41,891 nucleotides of DNA, taken from assembly GCA_027420455.1 (NCBI GenBank), contig DAIBJA010000046.1, forward strand, positions 1-41,891, read 5' to 3'. Within the stretch, counting starts at the first letter, position 1. Each line of letters begins with the position of its first letter. Source of the DNA: Clostridia bacterium (GTDB lineage Bacteria > Bacillota > Sulfobacillia > JAJZYS01 > JAJYTV01). Shown here in pieces: positions 8,309-19,149 of the stretch. The translations under genes were made by a program, and so were the position numbers. Under the pieces are notes generated by a model. That model did not search any database and was not told the origin of the DNA. It saw only the letters and a list, made by a program, of their open reading frames with translations.

Positions 8309-9682
8309 CTAGGCGGCCGCCTTGTCGTGGGTCGGCTTGGCGAGGATCGCGTAGACGATGCCCGCGACGATGAATCCTACGAAGTAGGTGATGTCGCCGA
8401 ACTGAGGGTGGCTGCTGGCGAACGGACCGACGAACATGCCGTATTGGTTCATGAACGGCACCGAGACCAGGATGCCGATCAGGAAGGCCCAGATGCCTGG
8501 TGCAAACGGCTGCTTGCGGTTGTAGAACTCGCCCGTGTCGTAGCGGCCCCTGGCCTTGAACACGTGGTCCACAAGGACGATGGCCAGCCACGGAGCCACC
8601 CAGTAGCCGAGCAGGAACAGGAAGGTCTGGTACTTCGAGAAGAACGTGCCGTTCTGGTTGGCGTACCAAGCCACCGCAGTTCCCAGCACACCAACGACCA
8701 CGGCACTCATCCAGCGCTTCATCGGAATGTTGATCACGAGGGAGGAGAGCGCACCGGAGTAGATGTTGAGCACGTTGGCGGTGATCGTTCCGAGTACGAC
8801 GGCGATCATCGTGACGATGCCGAGCGAGTGCGGCAGGAGGTTGGTCACGAGGTCCGTGGGAACGAAGATGCCTTTCAACGTGGCGAGCGCCGCGCCGAGC
8901 ACCTCAAGCCAGACGCCAGCGATCAGGAGCGACAAGAATGCGTTGCCGAACACGGCCCGCGCCGACGTCGACTGGGGCAGGTAGCGCGTGTAGTCGGAAG
9001 CGAAGGCCATCCAGCCGAGGCAGTACGAGAACGTGATGGCGAGAGTGAGCATGAAGGCGCCAGTCGCCCCGCCCACCTCACTCGCCATCTTGACGTTGAG
9101 CGGCGCCGAAAGGTGCCCGGTCGCAAAGCCATAGACCGAGACGATCAGGAAGACGACCGTCAGCACCACCGCGAGCCAACGCTCCAGGGTGTGGATCAGG
9201 TTGTAGCCATAGACAGCGATGATGATCTGGATAACGGCCATGATGGCGAGCCCGAGGGCGAACGACATGTGGAAGAGCCACTGCAGGGCGAAGACGCCCA
9301 GCACGGTGTTGACCGCGAACCAGGAGAAGCCGGCGACGAAGTTCAGGATGCCCGGGAGGAAGTTGCCGTAGTAGCCGAACGCCTTGCGGGACTGGATCAG
9401 CTGCGGCACGCCATACTTCGGGCCGAACGTGCTGAGATACCCCAGCGCGAGCGCACCGAGCACGTTGCCGATGAGGATCGCGAGCACGGCCTGCCAGAAG
9501 CTGAGCCCGAACACGCCGGTCGCGAGGGCACCGGTCACCAGCGTGGCGAACTCCACATTCGCGCCGAACCAAAGGGTAAAGATGTTGAAGGGCTTGCCAT
9601 GCCGCTCGTGCGGCCCGATCGGTTCGATACCCTTCGGTTCGACCTTGAGCACCTGGTTTTGGTAATCGTACTCAGCGCTCAC
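8309..9682 (-). CDS. NCS1 family nucleobase:cation symporter (cytosine/purine permease type)
   Basis: A 457-residue membrane protein with about 12 hydrophobic segments, of the nucleobase-cation-symport-1 family (CodB, allantoin and hydantoin permeases). Family marks are PFNIFTLWFGANVEFAT near the N-terminus, FWQAVLAILIGNVLGAL in TM2, and a YGVPQLIQSRKAFGYYG loop. It would import a purine, pyrimidine or related ring compound with a cation; the precise substrate is unknown, and no catabolic gene lies nearby. The GTG start at 9682 has GGAGGGG at a normal distance. It is a single-gene unit with a good promoter and a terminator. Confidence 0.92.
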   Translation of the reverse strand: MSAEYDYQNQVLKVEPKGIEPIGPHERHGKPFNIFTLWFGANVEFATLVTGALATGVFGLSFWQAVLAILIGNVLGALALGYLSTFGPKYGVPQLIQSRKAFGYYGNFLPGILNFVAGFSWFAVNTVLGVFALQWLFHMSFALGLAIMAVIQIIIAVYGYNLIHTLERWLAVVLTVVFLIVSVYGFATGHLSAPLNVKMASEVGGATGAFMLTLAITFSYCLGWMAFASDYTRYLPQSTSARAVFGNAFLSLLIAGVWLEVLGAALATLKGIFVPTDLVTNLLPHSLGIVTMIAVVLGTITANVLNIYSGALSSLVINIPMKRWMSAVVVGVLGTAVAWYANQNGTFFSKYQTFLFLLGYWVAPWLAIVLVDHVFKARGRYDTGEFYNRKQPFAPGIWAFLIGILVSVPFMNQYGMFVGPFASSHPQFGDITYFVGFIVAGIVYAILAKPTHDKAAA

Positions 9683-9714
9683 GCGACCCCTCCGTTTCCG
9701 AACGTTCTACGCGC

Positions 9715-9743
9715 AGTATGCCATAAAGTTCGGTATTTGTCAC
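9715..9743 (-). promoter_or_regulatory. sigma-A type promoter of the NCS1 symporter
   Basis: On the minus strand GTGACA (9743-9738, -35, 5 of 6) is followed by 17 bp and CATACT (9720-9715, -10, 4 of 6). It lies about 32 bp before the GTG start and just past the terminator of the long gapA-ssrA unit, so the symporter is transcribed independently. Confidence 0.65.
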
Positions 9744-9751
9744 CTAGGCGC

Positions 9752-9782
9752 AAAAAAACGGCAGACACTGCCGCCTGCCGTT
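9752..9782 (-). terminator. terminator of the gapA-to-ssrA unit
   Basis: AACGGCAG (9757-9764) can pair with CTGCCGTT (9775-9782); an inner alternative pairs CGGCAG with CTGCCG at 9768-9773. Read leftward, the hairpin is followed by seven T residues (complement of 9752-9758). This is the clearest factor-independent terminator in the window and follows the small thioredoxin-fold gene by 14 bp. Confidence 0.85.
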
Positions 9783-9796
9783 CCGGGAGGCCCCGC

Positions 9797-10099
9797 TCAG
9801 GCCCCTATGGCCTGTTTGATCTCCCTTTGGATGTCCTGCCACGGAATGTCGCCCTCGAAACGCACCTGCCCGTCGAACAGCACGAGCGGGAGTTCGCATT
9901 CGCCCTCCCGCACGCGCCGCGCGAGCTCAGGGTCCTGACCATCCTCCAGGTTGCGGTAGCTGACGGTAGCCTGCCCCGCAAAACGCAGTTTGACAAAGCC
10001 CTGAACCATCTCGGCCTGCTCGAAGAACGTCATGGCACTCGGGCAGGAGCCGTAGGCGAACTCCTCGCCGTTCGTGCCGATGATCGCGACGTCGATCAA
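9797..10099 (-). CDS. small thioredoxin-fold protein, YuzD/DUF1462-like
   Basis: A 100-residue protein starting at TTG 10099, where GGAGGAG stands 4 nt upstream. It opens with a strand-like VAIIGTNGEE, then a YGSCPSA turn near residue 18, then a helix, and later has ELPLVLFDGQVRFEGDIPWQDI, which looks like the cis-proline strand-hairpin-helix end of a thioredoxin fold. The layout resembles B. subtilis YuzD (DUF1462), though it has a single Cys in the active-site turn rather than a CxxC. Function unknown; a thiol-redox or FeS role is only inference. It begins 29 nt after the mature 3' end of tmRNA with no terminator between. The open frame continues upstream through the tmRNA, but that part is not coding. 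Confidence 0.65.
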   Translation of the reverse strand: MIDVAIIGTNGEEFAYGSCPSAMTFFEQAEMVQGFVKLRFAGQATVSYRNLEDGQDPELARRVREGECELPLVLFDGQVRFEGDIPWQDIQREIKQAIGA

Positions 10100-10128
10100 A
10101 GCTCTCCTCCGTCGCTGAAACCCAATTT

Positions 10129-10480
10129 TGGTGGAGGCGCGGGGGAACTGCCCCCCCGGTCCGCCAGGCCTCAAGCCCGGGCATCTACGAGCGTAGCCCT
10201 TGATTTGATCTCGCCTTCGGTGCCTTACAAGGGCGAAGTCACCGTCAGCCAGCTGCAATTGATGTCCGCGCTCCGTCGCCGCGACCGGTGCGCGTAAGTC
10301 CGCGATTTGCGTTCCTGCCGACGTGCGGACTTCGTCAGGCGGAACGGCTCAAGCGCTCTTAGGCTGCGAGAGCGAAGTTTGAGTCGTTGGCAGTTGTGCC
10401 GTTTCCGCTGTTTTGCGAGGCGCGGAACCTCGGCTCGCTTCCCGAACCGGACCACCCGACGTCGATTCTAGTTCGCCCCC
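10129..10480 (-). ncRNA. ssrA: tmRNA (SsrA), overlapping the end of smpB
   Basis: A 352-nt transfer-messenger RNA, partner of SmpB, which rescues stalled ribosomes and tags the product for proteolysis. The 5' GGGGGCG (10480-10474) pairs with 3' CGCCUCC (10139-10133), followed by encoded ACCA (10132-10129); pair 3 is a G-U wobble. GCCGAGG and GGAC (10162-10159) match conserved tmRNA segments. The tag frame begins with GCC at nucleotide 90 (10391), as in E. coli, and reads ANDSNFALAA followed by TAA (10361-10359). Oddities: the first 13 nt lie inside smpB, and the T-arm has a 6-bp stem with loop GGCAGUU (10152-10146) instead of the usual UUCRANY. No -35 element is evident for a private promoter. 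Confidence 0.95.
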
Positions 10481-10935
10481 AAACTATGGCGCCGCCCCTT
10501 GAGCGCGCGCTCCATCTCGCGCTTCGCGTCGCGCTCCTTGAGGTCCTCGCGCTTGTCGTAGAGCTTCTTGCCGCGGCAGATGCCCAGTTCCAGCTTGCAA
10601 AGACCGCGCTCGGTGAAATACATGCGGAGCGGCACCACGGTCATGCCACGCTCGCGCATGCGACCGACGATCGCGTCGAGTTCACTGCGATGCAGCAGGA
10701 GCTTGCGACGCCGGTACGGGTCCACGTTCATGCGGTTGCCCTGCTCATAAGGGCTTATGTGCAGATGCTGGACATAGAGCTCGCCTTGCGAAAAGGACGC
10801 GTAGGCGTCCTGCAGGTTCACCCGCCCTAGTCGCGCCGACTTGACTTCCGTGCCCGTCAATGCGATCCCCGCCTCGATCGTCTCGAGGACGAAATAATCG
10901 TGGCGGGCCTTGCGGTTGTCGGCGATGATCTTCAT
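10468..10935 (-). CDS. smpB: SsrA-binding protein SmpB
   Basis: A 155-residue RNA-binding beta-barrel protein that binds the tRNA-like part of tmRNA and delivers it to the ribosome. Visible marks: ADNRKARHDYF at the N-terminus, GIALTGTEVKSAR, NLQDAYA, and the HRSELDAI block; the C-terminal tail is basic (KREMERALKGRR), as needed for entry into the mRNA channel. Its ATG overlaps the rnr stop codon (ATGA). The last codons and the TAG stop (10470-10468) coincide with tmRNA nucleotides 1-13, so the final Gly-Ala-Asn is encoded by the acceptor strand of tmRNA. This overlap is discussed as a finding. Confidence 0.97.
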   Translation of the reverse strand: MKIIADNRKARHDYFVLETIEAGIALTGTEVKSARLGRVNLQDAYASFSQGELYVQHLHISPYEQGNRMNVDPYRRRKLLLHRSELDAIVGRMRERGMTVVPLRMYFTERGLCKLELGICRGKKLYDKREDLKERDAKREMERALKGRRHSLGAN

Positions 10936-13481
10936 GGCGTTTCGCCCGCAGGCTCCCTCGGCGTCTCTTTGTTGCCATTCTTGCCGCCCTTGCCGCGGCG
11001 ACCCGAACGGCGCCTCCGATTGTAGTTGCGGCGCGACTTCCTGTCAACGACAGGGGTGTCCCCTTCGCCGTCCGCAGGCGCCTCGACGGCCCCGGGCGCT
11101 TCGCCTGCCACCGCGGCCGTTCCGCCCACCTCGACTGTGCCGGCCACGGACGGCGCGGCCAGCGAGGAAAGCACCGTCTCGTCAACCTGTGGCTGCGACG
11201 CCTCGGCTGGCTGCGCCTGGCTCTTCCGCCCGCGCCGGGACCTGCTCCGCCCGTTGCGTCCGCTACCGGAACCGTTGGTGCTTCCCGCGCCTGCGGTCTG
11301 CACGCCCTGTGCACCGTTCGGAGCCGGGACGCCCTGTCCGCTACGGGCCGCCTGCGGGACTTCCGCCAGCGAGAGCTCGATTTCGCCATGTTCGACGTCG
11401 ACCCGCTCGACGCGAACGCGCACGCGGTCCGCGAGGCGGAAGACGCGACGTTGGCGCTCGCCCTGGAGCTGGAACTGCTTCTCGTCGTAGTGGTAGTAGT
11501 CATCGGTGAGCGAACTCACCCTCAGGAGTCCCTCCACGCCGAGCGAGACCTCGACGAAGATGCCGAACGGCGTGACCCCAGTGACGATCCCGTCGAACTC
11601 GTCGCCTGTCTTGTCCTGCATGAACTCGACCTTCTTCAGGTCGAGCGACTCGCGTTCCGCCTCGTCCGCCTGGCGCTCGCGCTCGGAGGCGAGACGTGCG
11701 ATCTCGGGCAGGCGCGCCACGAGGTCCTCCCGCCGCTCGTCGCGCATGGGCCGGCGACGAAGGTATTCCTTCAGGATGCGGTGGATGACGAGGTCGGGAT
11801 AGCGCCTGATAGGCGACGTGAAGTGGCTGTAGAGCGGCGTTGAGAGGCCGAAGTGGCCGATTGCCGCGGTATCGTAGCGGGCACGCGCCATCGAGCGCAG
11901 CACGACCGCATTGACAAGGTCCTGTTCAGGCCGACCCTGGACGCGCGCCAGCACATCCTGCAGGGCGCGCGGATGCAGCTTCTTCCCGTTCCCGCCGGCG
12001 ATATGGAAGCCGAAGCGACCGAGCAGCCCCCTGAGGATCTCGAGCTTCTCCGGATCCGGCTCCTCGTGCACGCGATAAAGGAACGGCAGGTTCTGACGCG
12101 CGGCGACCTCCGCCACCGCCTCGTTCGCCTGCAGCATGAACTCCTCGATCAGCTGGTCAGCTTCGGTGCGCTCGCGCCGCTCGATCGCGATCGGCTTGTG
12201 GTCCTCATTGAGCCGCACCTTGAAGTCGCTGACGGTGAGGTCGATCGCGCCCCGCTCGCGGCGGCGCCGCCCGAGGATGTCCTTGAGGCGGGCCATGCCG
12301 AAGAGGATCGGCATGAGCTCCTCATAGGGCTGATCGGGCGGTTGGCCCTCGAGCGTCTGGTTGACGCCGCTATAGGAGAGGCGCGCCCGGCTGCGGATGA
12401 CGCTCTCTTGCATCTGATGGCGCACGCGTCGGCCCGCTGCGTCGAAATCGATGAAGACGCTGAGCGTTAGCCGGTCCTGCTGCGGCAGCAGGCTGCAGAC
12501 GCCGTTCGAGAGGTGCTCGGGCAGCATCGGAATGACGCGGTCAACGAGGTAGACCGACGTGCCGCGACGCAGAGCCTCGCGATCGAGCGCCGTCCCCTCG
12601 TGCACGTACTGGCCGACATCGGCGATGTGCACGCCGAGACGCCAGCCGTCGTCCGTCGGCTGCAGCGAGATCGCGTCGTCGAGGTCCTTCGCGTCGTCGG
12701 AGTCGATCGTGAACGTGACGAGGTCCCTGAGGTCCTGACGCTGACGCAGGTCCTTCTGCGCCATCTCGGCCGGGATCTTGGCCGCCTCCGCCAGAACGTC
12801 GTCGGGAAATGCCTCGGGCAGTCCGAGCTTGCGCACGATCGCAAGCACGTCGACACCCGGACGGTGCATCTCGCCGAGCCTCTCCACCACCTTGCCCACC
12901 GGACCGCGCCTGGCGTCGCCGAACACCTCGACATGACAGACCACGAGTTCCCCGTCCTCGGCGTCCATGCGCTCGCGGTCGGGGATGATGATGTCATAGG
13001 CATCGCGTCCGTCCTGGGGGCGAACAAACCATGCCCCGCCGACCAGCTCGATTCGGCCGACGATCGTGTCGCGCGCCCGCTGTACGATGCGTACGACCTC
13101 GCCGGAGCGGCCCTCCAGCCGGCGCACCAGGACGCGGTCCCCGTGCATGGCGCCCTTGAGGTGTTCGACGGAAACCCTGAGATCCTCACCGTCGCCGTCC
13201 TCGGGGACAAACCAGCTGTCGCCGCGCCTGGTGCCCTGAATGCGTCCAGGCAGGAGGTCGACGCGCCCCGGCACAGCCAGGGACCCGCGTCGCGTCCTGA
13301 CAATCTCACCGCGCGCCACCATCTCTTCGAGCATGCGCGTGAAGGGGGCGCGGCGTTCGGTCTTGATCTGGAACTTTTCCGCGAGCTCCTCCGGAGAGAT
13401 CGGGTGCTGCGCCTCGTCGCGGATGAAGGCGATCAGACTCTGCCGCGCAGGCAGGTCGGAAGGTCGCCGCCGGCGGCTCAC
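10932..13481 (-). CDS. rnr: ribonuclease R
   Basis: An 849-residue processive 3'-5' hydrolytic exoribonuclease that degrades structured RNA and, with SmpB-tmRNA, nonstop mRNA. Order: N-terminal winged helix (about 10-70), two cold-shock domains (about 75-240), the RNB catalytic domain with DSDDAKDLDDA (260-270) holding the metal-binding Asp residues, one S1 domain, and then a tail of about 136 residues that is Gly/Ser-rich, then acidic-hydrophobic, then strongly basic (RKSRRNYNRRRRSGRRGK). GTG at 13481 is chosen because it overlaps the esterase stop as GTGA and has GGAGG at 7 nt; ATG 13487 is only 1 nt from GGAGG. It overlaps smpB by 4 bp. Confidence 0.97.
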   Translation of the reverse strand: MSRRRRPSDLPARQSLIAFIRDEAQHPISPEELAEKFQIKTERRAPFTRMLEEMVARGEIVRTRRGSLAVPGRVDLLPGRIQGTRRGDSWFVPEDGDGEDLRVSVEHLKGAMHGDRVLVRRLEGRSGEVVRIVQRARDTIVGRIELVGGAWFVRPQDGRDAYDIIIPDRERMDAEDGELVVCHVEVFGDARRGPVGKVVERLGEMHRPGVDVLAIVRKLGLPEAFPDDVLAEAAKIPAEMAQKDLRQRQDLRDLVTFTIDSDDAKDLDDAISLQPTDDGWRLGVHIADVGQYVHEGTALDREALRRGTSVYLVDRVIPMLPEHLSNGVCSLLPQQDRLTLSVFIDFDAAGRRVRHQMQESVIRSRARLSYSGVNQTLEGQPPDQPYEELMPILFGMARLKDILGRRRRERGAIDLTVSDFKVRLNEDHKPIAIERRERTEADQLIEEFMLQANEAVAEVAARQNLPFLYRVHEEPDPEKLEILRGLLGRFGFHIAGGNGKKLHPRALQDVLARVQGRPEQDLVNAVVLRSMARARYDTAAIGHFGLSTPLYSHFTSPIRRYPDLVIHRILKEYLRRRPMRDERREDLVARLPEIARLASERERQADEAERESLDLKKVEFMQDKTGDEFDGIVTGVTPFGIFVEVSLGVEGLLRVSSLTDDYYHYDEKQFQLQGERQRRVFRLADRVRVRVERVDVEHGEIELSLAEVPQAARSGQGVPAPNGAQGVQTAGAGSTNGSGSGRNGRSRSRRGRKSQAQPAEASQPQVDETVLSSLAAPSVAGTVEVGGTAAVAGEAPGAVEAPADGEGDTPVVDRKSRRNYNRRRRSGRRGKGGKNGNKETPREPAGETP

Positions 13482-14182
13482 AACCATGCCTCCAGATGCC
13501 TGCTGAGAAACACTACGATCCTCTGCACGAAATCTTCCGCGTCTCTACGCGGCACGTGCTCATGGGAAGGAAGCATCGCAAACTCCTTCTCCCGACTGCC
13601 GAACCGCTCGAAGAGCCGCTGCGACGCCTCGGGGCGCACCGTCGGATCGTGCTGCGACTGCAACACGAGGACAGGAGCGCGAACCTTCGGGGCTTCCGCC
13701 GCAGACTCCCGCATCGCGCGCACCAGTTCTGCGACAGCGTGCACGGAGAGGCGGTCCTCGGCTTCGGGACCAATCTTGATGTACGGAACCAACCGCCACA
13801 GGTATGGCGCGACGGAGGCTGCCTTGCGCTGCACCGCCGCAGCCGGGTTCACGCAGACGAGTGCGCGCACGGGAAAGCGCGCAGCGAGGTCTACCGCCAG
13901 CATACCCCCGAGCGACAGGCCCAAGACGGCAACGCCACTGCGTGGATGTTCCTCCACCAGTTCCATGAGGGCGATCTCCGCGCCGCGCCGCCATTGGTAC
14001 GCCGTGACTCTTTCCAGTTCGACCGGCCCGTCCCCATGTCCGGCGAGCCATGGCGCCTTGACGCTATAGCCGCTGACGCCAAGCCGCTCACCGAACGCCG
14101 CGAGGTCGGCGGGTACCCCCGTGAAGCCGTGCAGGAGCAGGACGCCTGGACCGTCCTGCCCCCAGCGCAGGCCTTGTGGCAT
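13478..14182 (-). CDS. est: alpha/beta hydrolase, carboxylesterase (Est/YvaK type)
   Basis: A 234-residue serine hydrolase of the Est30/YvaK carboxylesterase type, which cleaves short-chain esters. It shows the oxyanion segment LLLHGFTG (15-22), the nucleophile elbow GLSLGG (88-93, Ser90), an acid in QSQHDPTV (Asp179) and a His in PSHEHV (His209). The ATG at 14182 follows AGAGG; the frame upstream to 14368 overlaps secG and is not used. It sits 7 bp after secG and overlaps rnr by 4 bp. The secG-est-rnr-smpB order is conserved in Bacilli. Natural substrate unknown. Confidence 0.92.
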   Translation of the reverse strand: MPQGLRWGQDGPGVLLLHGFTGVPADLAAFGERLGVSGYSVKAPWLAGHGDGPVELERVTAYQWRRGAEIALMELVEEHPRSGVAVLGLSLGGMLAVDLAARFPVRALVCVNPAAAVQRKAASVAPYLWRLVPYIKIGPEAEDRLSVHAVAELVRAMRESAAEAPKVRAPVLVLQSQHDPTVRPEASQRLFERFGSREKEFAMLPSHEHVPRRDAEDFVQRIVVFLSRHLEAWL

Positions 14183-14189
14183 GCCCTCT

Positions 14190-14435
14190 CTAGAAACCGA
14201 CGCGCGAGAGCAGGAGGGAAAGCGCGAAGAAGACGAAGGCGAGGATGGCGGTGGCCCGCGCAAGGCCTTCGTCCAGGCCACGGCGCCTGCCGAAGAACGT
14301 CTCGCTCGAACTGCCGAACGAGCCGGTGAACCCCGGGACGCGCGCCGACTGGAGCAGAATGCTGACAACCAGAAGGATCGCCACCAGGATATAAGCGATC
14401 AGCCCTACGGTCTTCAAAAACAGTTCACCATCCAA
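14190..14435 (-). CDS. secG: preprotein translocase subunit SecG
   Basis: An 81-residue membrane protein with two hydrophobic segments (about 8-28 and 57-77) joined by the loop ARVPGFTGSFGSSSETFFGR, the hallmark of SecG. It joins SecYE and aids SecA-driven protein export. The start is taken as TTG 14435 (TTG GAT GGT GAA), because the nearby ATG is in another frame; the ribosome site is weak. It begins 7 bp after eno ends, so translation may depend on coupling. Length fits the family (about 75-80). Confidence 0.9.
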   Translation of the reverse strand: MDGELFLKTVGLIAYILVAILLVVSILLQSARVPGFTGSFGSSSETFFGRRRGLDEGLARATAILAFVFFALSLLLSRVGF

Positions 14436-14442
14436 ATCTTCG

Positions 14443-17232
<2,790 letters not shown>

Positions 17233-17240
<8 letters not shown>

Positions 17241-17979
17241 CGACCATCACCTCCAGCATGGCAAGAAAGGATCTGGGGTCGAGCGAGGCCGAACCCACGA
17301 GCAGCCCGTCGATCTGGGGCTCGTCCATGAACCCGCGAACAGTCGCGGGGGATGTCGAGCCGCCATAAAGCACCGCCACCTCGTGCGCGGCCGCTTGGCC
17401 GCAGCAAAGGCGCACCCTTTCGCGGATCAGCTCCGCCGCTTGGCTGGCCTCTCCTGGCGTCGCCGGCCTGCCGCTACCGATGGCCCAAAGTGGCTCATAG
17501 GCGATCAGGAGCCTGCCGCCGAGCTCACCTGAGAGGGCATCGAGAACGGTATCGAGCTGCTGCTTGAGCCGGGCCTCTCCCTGCCCGCTCGCCCGCTCCG
17601 CGGCGTCCTCGCCCACGCAGTAGACGGGCGTCAGGCCCGCCCCCCAGAGCGCGGCGATCTTGCGTGCGGCCGCGGGGTCGTCCTCGCAGGCGTAGCGTCG
17701 CCGCTCGGAGTGGGCCACAAGGGCGAAGCCGCAGCCCGCGTCACGCAGCTGCGGTGCGGAAACCATGCCGGTGAACGCGCCGGCATCGGCCCAGCCGACG
17801 TCCTGCGCGCCGAGTGCGATCCTTGTGGCCTTGGGCCGCAGGGCCGCGAGCGCCGTCAGGGGCGGAAAGACGATGACCTCCGCCTGGCCGAGGCCGGGCG
17901 CACCGGCCACCGCGTCCAGCCATGCCTTTGCCTCGCCGATGGTCTTGTACATCTTCCAGTTGGCCGCGAGGATGGGCAT
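17233..17979 (-). CDS. tpiA: triosephosphate isomerase
   Basis: A 248-residue TIM barrel enzyme interconverting dihydroxyacetone phosphate and glyceraldehyde 3-phosphate. Catalytic parts are visible: AANWKM (Lys near residue 9), VAHSERR (His about 91), and YEPLWAIGSG (Glu about 163), with the C-terminal phosphate-binding VLYGGSTSP. The ATG at 17979 is one base after the pgk stop, and its ribosome site GGAGA lies inside the last pgk codons. The frame open to 18138 overlaps pgk and is not used. Overlaps gpmI by 8 bp. Confidence 0.98.
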
Positions 17980-17980
17980 C

Positions 17981-19147
17981 TCAGTTCTCCAGGAGACCTT
18001 CGATACCAGGCAGGACGCGCCCTTCGAGGTACTCAAGCGATGCGCCGCCGCCGGTCGACACATGGCCGACCTTGTCCGCGAGGCCGGCAACCGCCAGTGC
18101 CGCGGCCGAGTCGCCACCGCCGACCACGGTATACCCACGGCAGTCGGCCACGGCCCTCGCGATGGCCAGCGTGCCTTGCGCGAACGCCGGGCGCTCGTAG
18201 AGGCCGAGGGGTCCGTTCCAGAATACCCTTTGGGCGTCGAGCACGATGTCCCTATAGGACGCCTGCGTCGCTGGTCCGATATCGACGATCATCTCGTCGG
18301 ACCCGACCTCCTCGACGTTTACCGCTCGCCCGTCCTCGGTGATGGCACGTGTCGCCACCACGTCGATCGGCAGGTGGAAGCGCCCCTGGAATCGCCGCAT
18401 CAGAGCGCGCGCCGCATCCAGCTCGCCGGACTCGGCGAGCGAGCGCCCGATCGGGACGCCACGGGCCTGCAGGAACGTATTGCCGAGGGCACCGCCGATC
18501 AGGACGTCCTGCGCCTGCTGGGCGAGGTGTTCGATGACGCCGATCTTGTCCGCGATCTTGGCGCCACCCAGAATCAGCACGAACGGCTGGTCCGTGCCGT
18601 TCATCAGGCGATCGAGCGCCTGCACCTCGCGTTCGACGAGCTGTCCGGCGTAGCTCGGAAGAATGGCTGTGATGGCGCGGGTCGAAGCGTGCGCGCGGTG
18701 CACCGCCCCGAACGCGTCTTCAACGAAGATCTCGCCGAAGCGCGCAAGCTCCGCGGCGAAGCCCGGGTCGTCCTTGGTCTCGCGCGGGTCGAAGCGGAGG
18801 TTGTCGAGCAGGAGCACATCGCCAGGCTCGAGGCGCTTCACCTCGACCTGGGCGGCGGCGCTCGTCGGCAAGCCCTGCGTGAAGCGGACATCGGTACCGA
18901 GGAGTTCCGAGAGCCGCTCGGCCACTGCTCCGAGGCTGAGGCCATCCTCGATCTTGCCCTTGGGTCTGCCGAGGTGCGACATGACGACGACGGCGGAGCC
19001 CCGTGCCCGCAGGGTCTCGATCGTCGGCAAGGAGGCGCGGATGCGCGTATCGTCACGAATCCGACCGCTGTCGAGCGGCACGTTCAGATCCGCGCGCACC
19101 AAGGCGAGCCCTACCCGCGGCGCTGTGCTCAGACTGCGCAGCTTCAC
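17981..19147 (-). CDS. pgk: phosphoglycerate kinase
   Basis: A 388-residue two-domain kinase making ATP and 3-phosphoglycerate from 1,3-bisphosphoglycerate. N-domain substrate residues are visible in VRADLNVPLD and SHLGRPKGK, and the C-domain has the nucleotide-binding LILGGAKIADKI and the TVVGGGDSAAAL segment. GTG at 19147 is chosen over GTG 19153 because AGAGG lies at 8 nt; it begins 2 bp after the gapA stop. Length is marginally short of the usual 390-400. Second gene of the glycolytic operon. Confidence 0.97.
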   Translation of the reverse strand: MKLRSLSTAPRVGLALVRADLNVPLDSGRIRDDTRIRASLPTIETLRARGSAVVVMSHLGRPKGKIEDGLSLGAVAERLSELLGTDVRFTQGLPTSAAAQVEVKRLEPGDVLLLDNLRFDPRETKDDPGFAAELARFGEIFVEDAFGAVHRAHASTRAITAILPSYAGQLVEREVQALDRLMNGTDQPFVLILGGAKIADKIGVIEHLAQQAQDVLIGGALGNTFLQARGVPIGRSLAESGELDAARALMRRFQGRFHLPIDVVATRAITEDGRAVNVEEVGSDEMIVDIGPATQASYRDIVLDAQRVFWNGPLGLYERPAFAQGTLAIARAVADCRGYTVVGGGDSAAALAVAGLADKVGHVSTGGGASLEYLEGRVLPGIEGLLEN

Positions 19148-19149
19148 CT

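Noticed and set aside
7889-10297. An 802-codon open frame on the plus strand across the symporter and rph genes
   Set aside because: It is antisense to three well-supported genes, is made of low-complexity Arg/Glu/Asp/His-rich text, and has no ribosome site. It is a by-product of high GC content, like the other long antisense frames here (e.g. over rnr, eno and asnB).
10225-10455. A 76-codon minus-strand frame inside the tmRNA
   Set aside because: It runs out of frame with the tag peptide through conserved tmRNA structure; the true tag frame starts at nucleotide 90 and ends in ALAA-stop.
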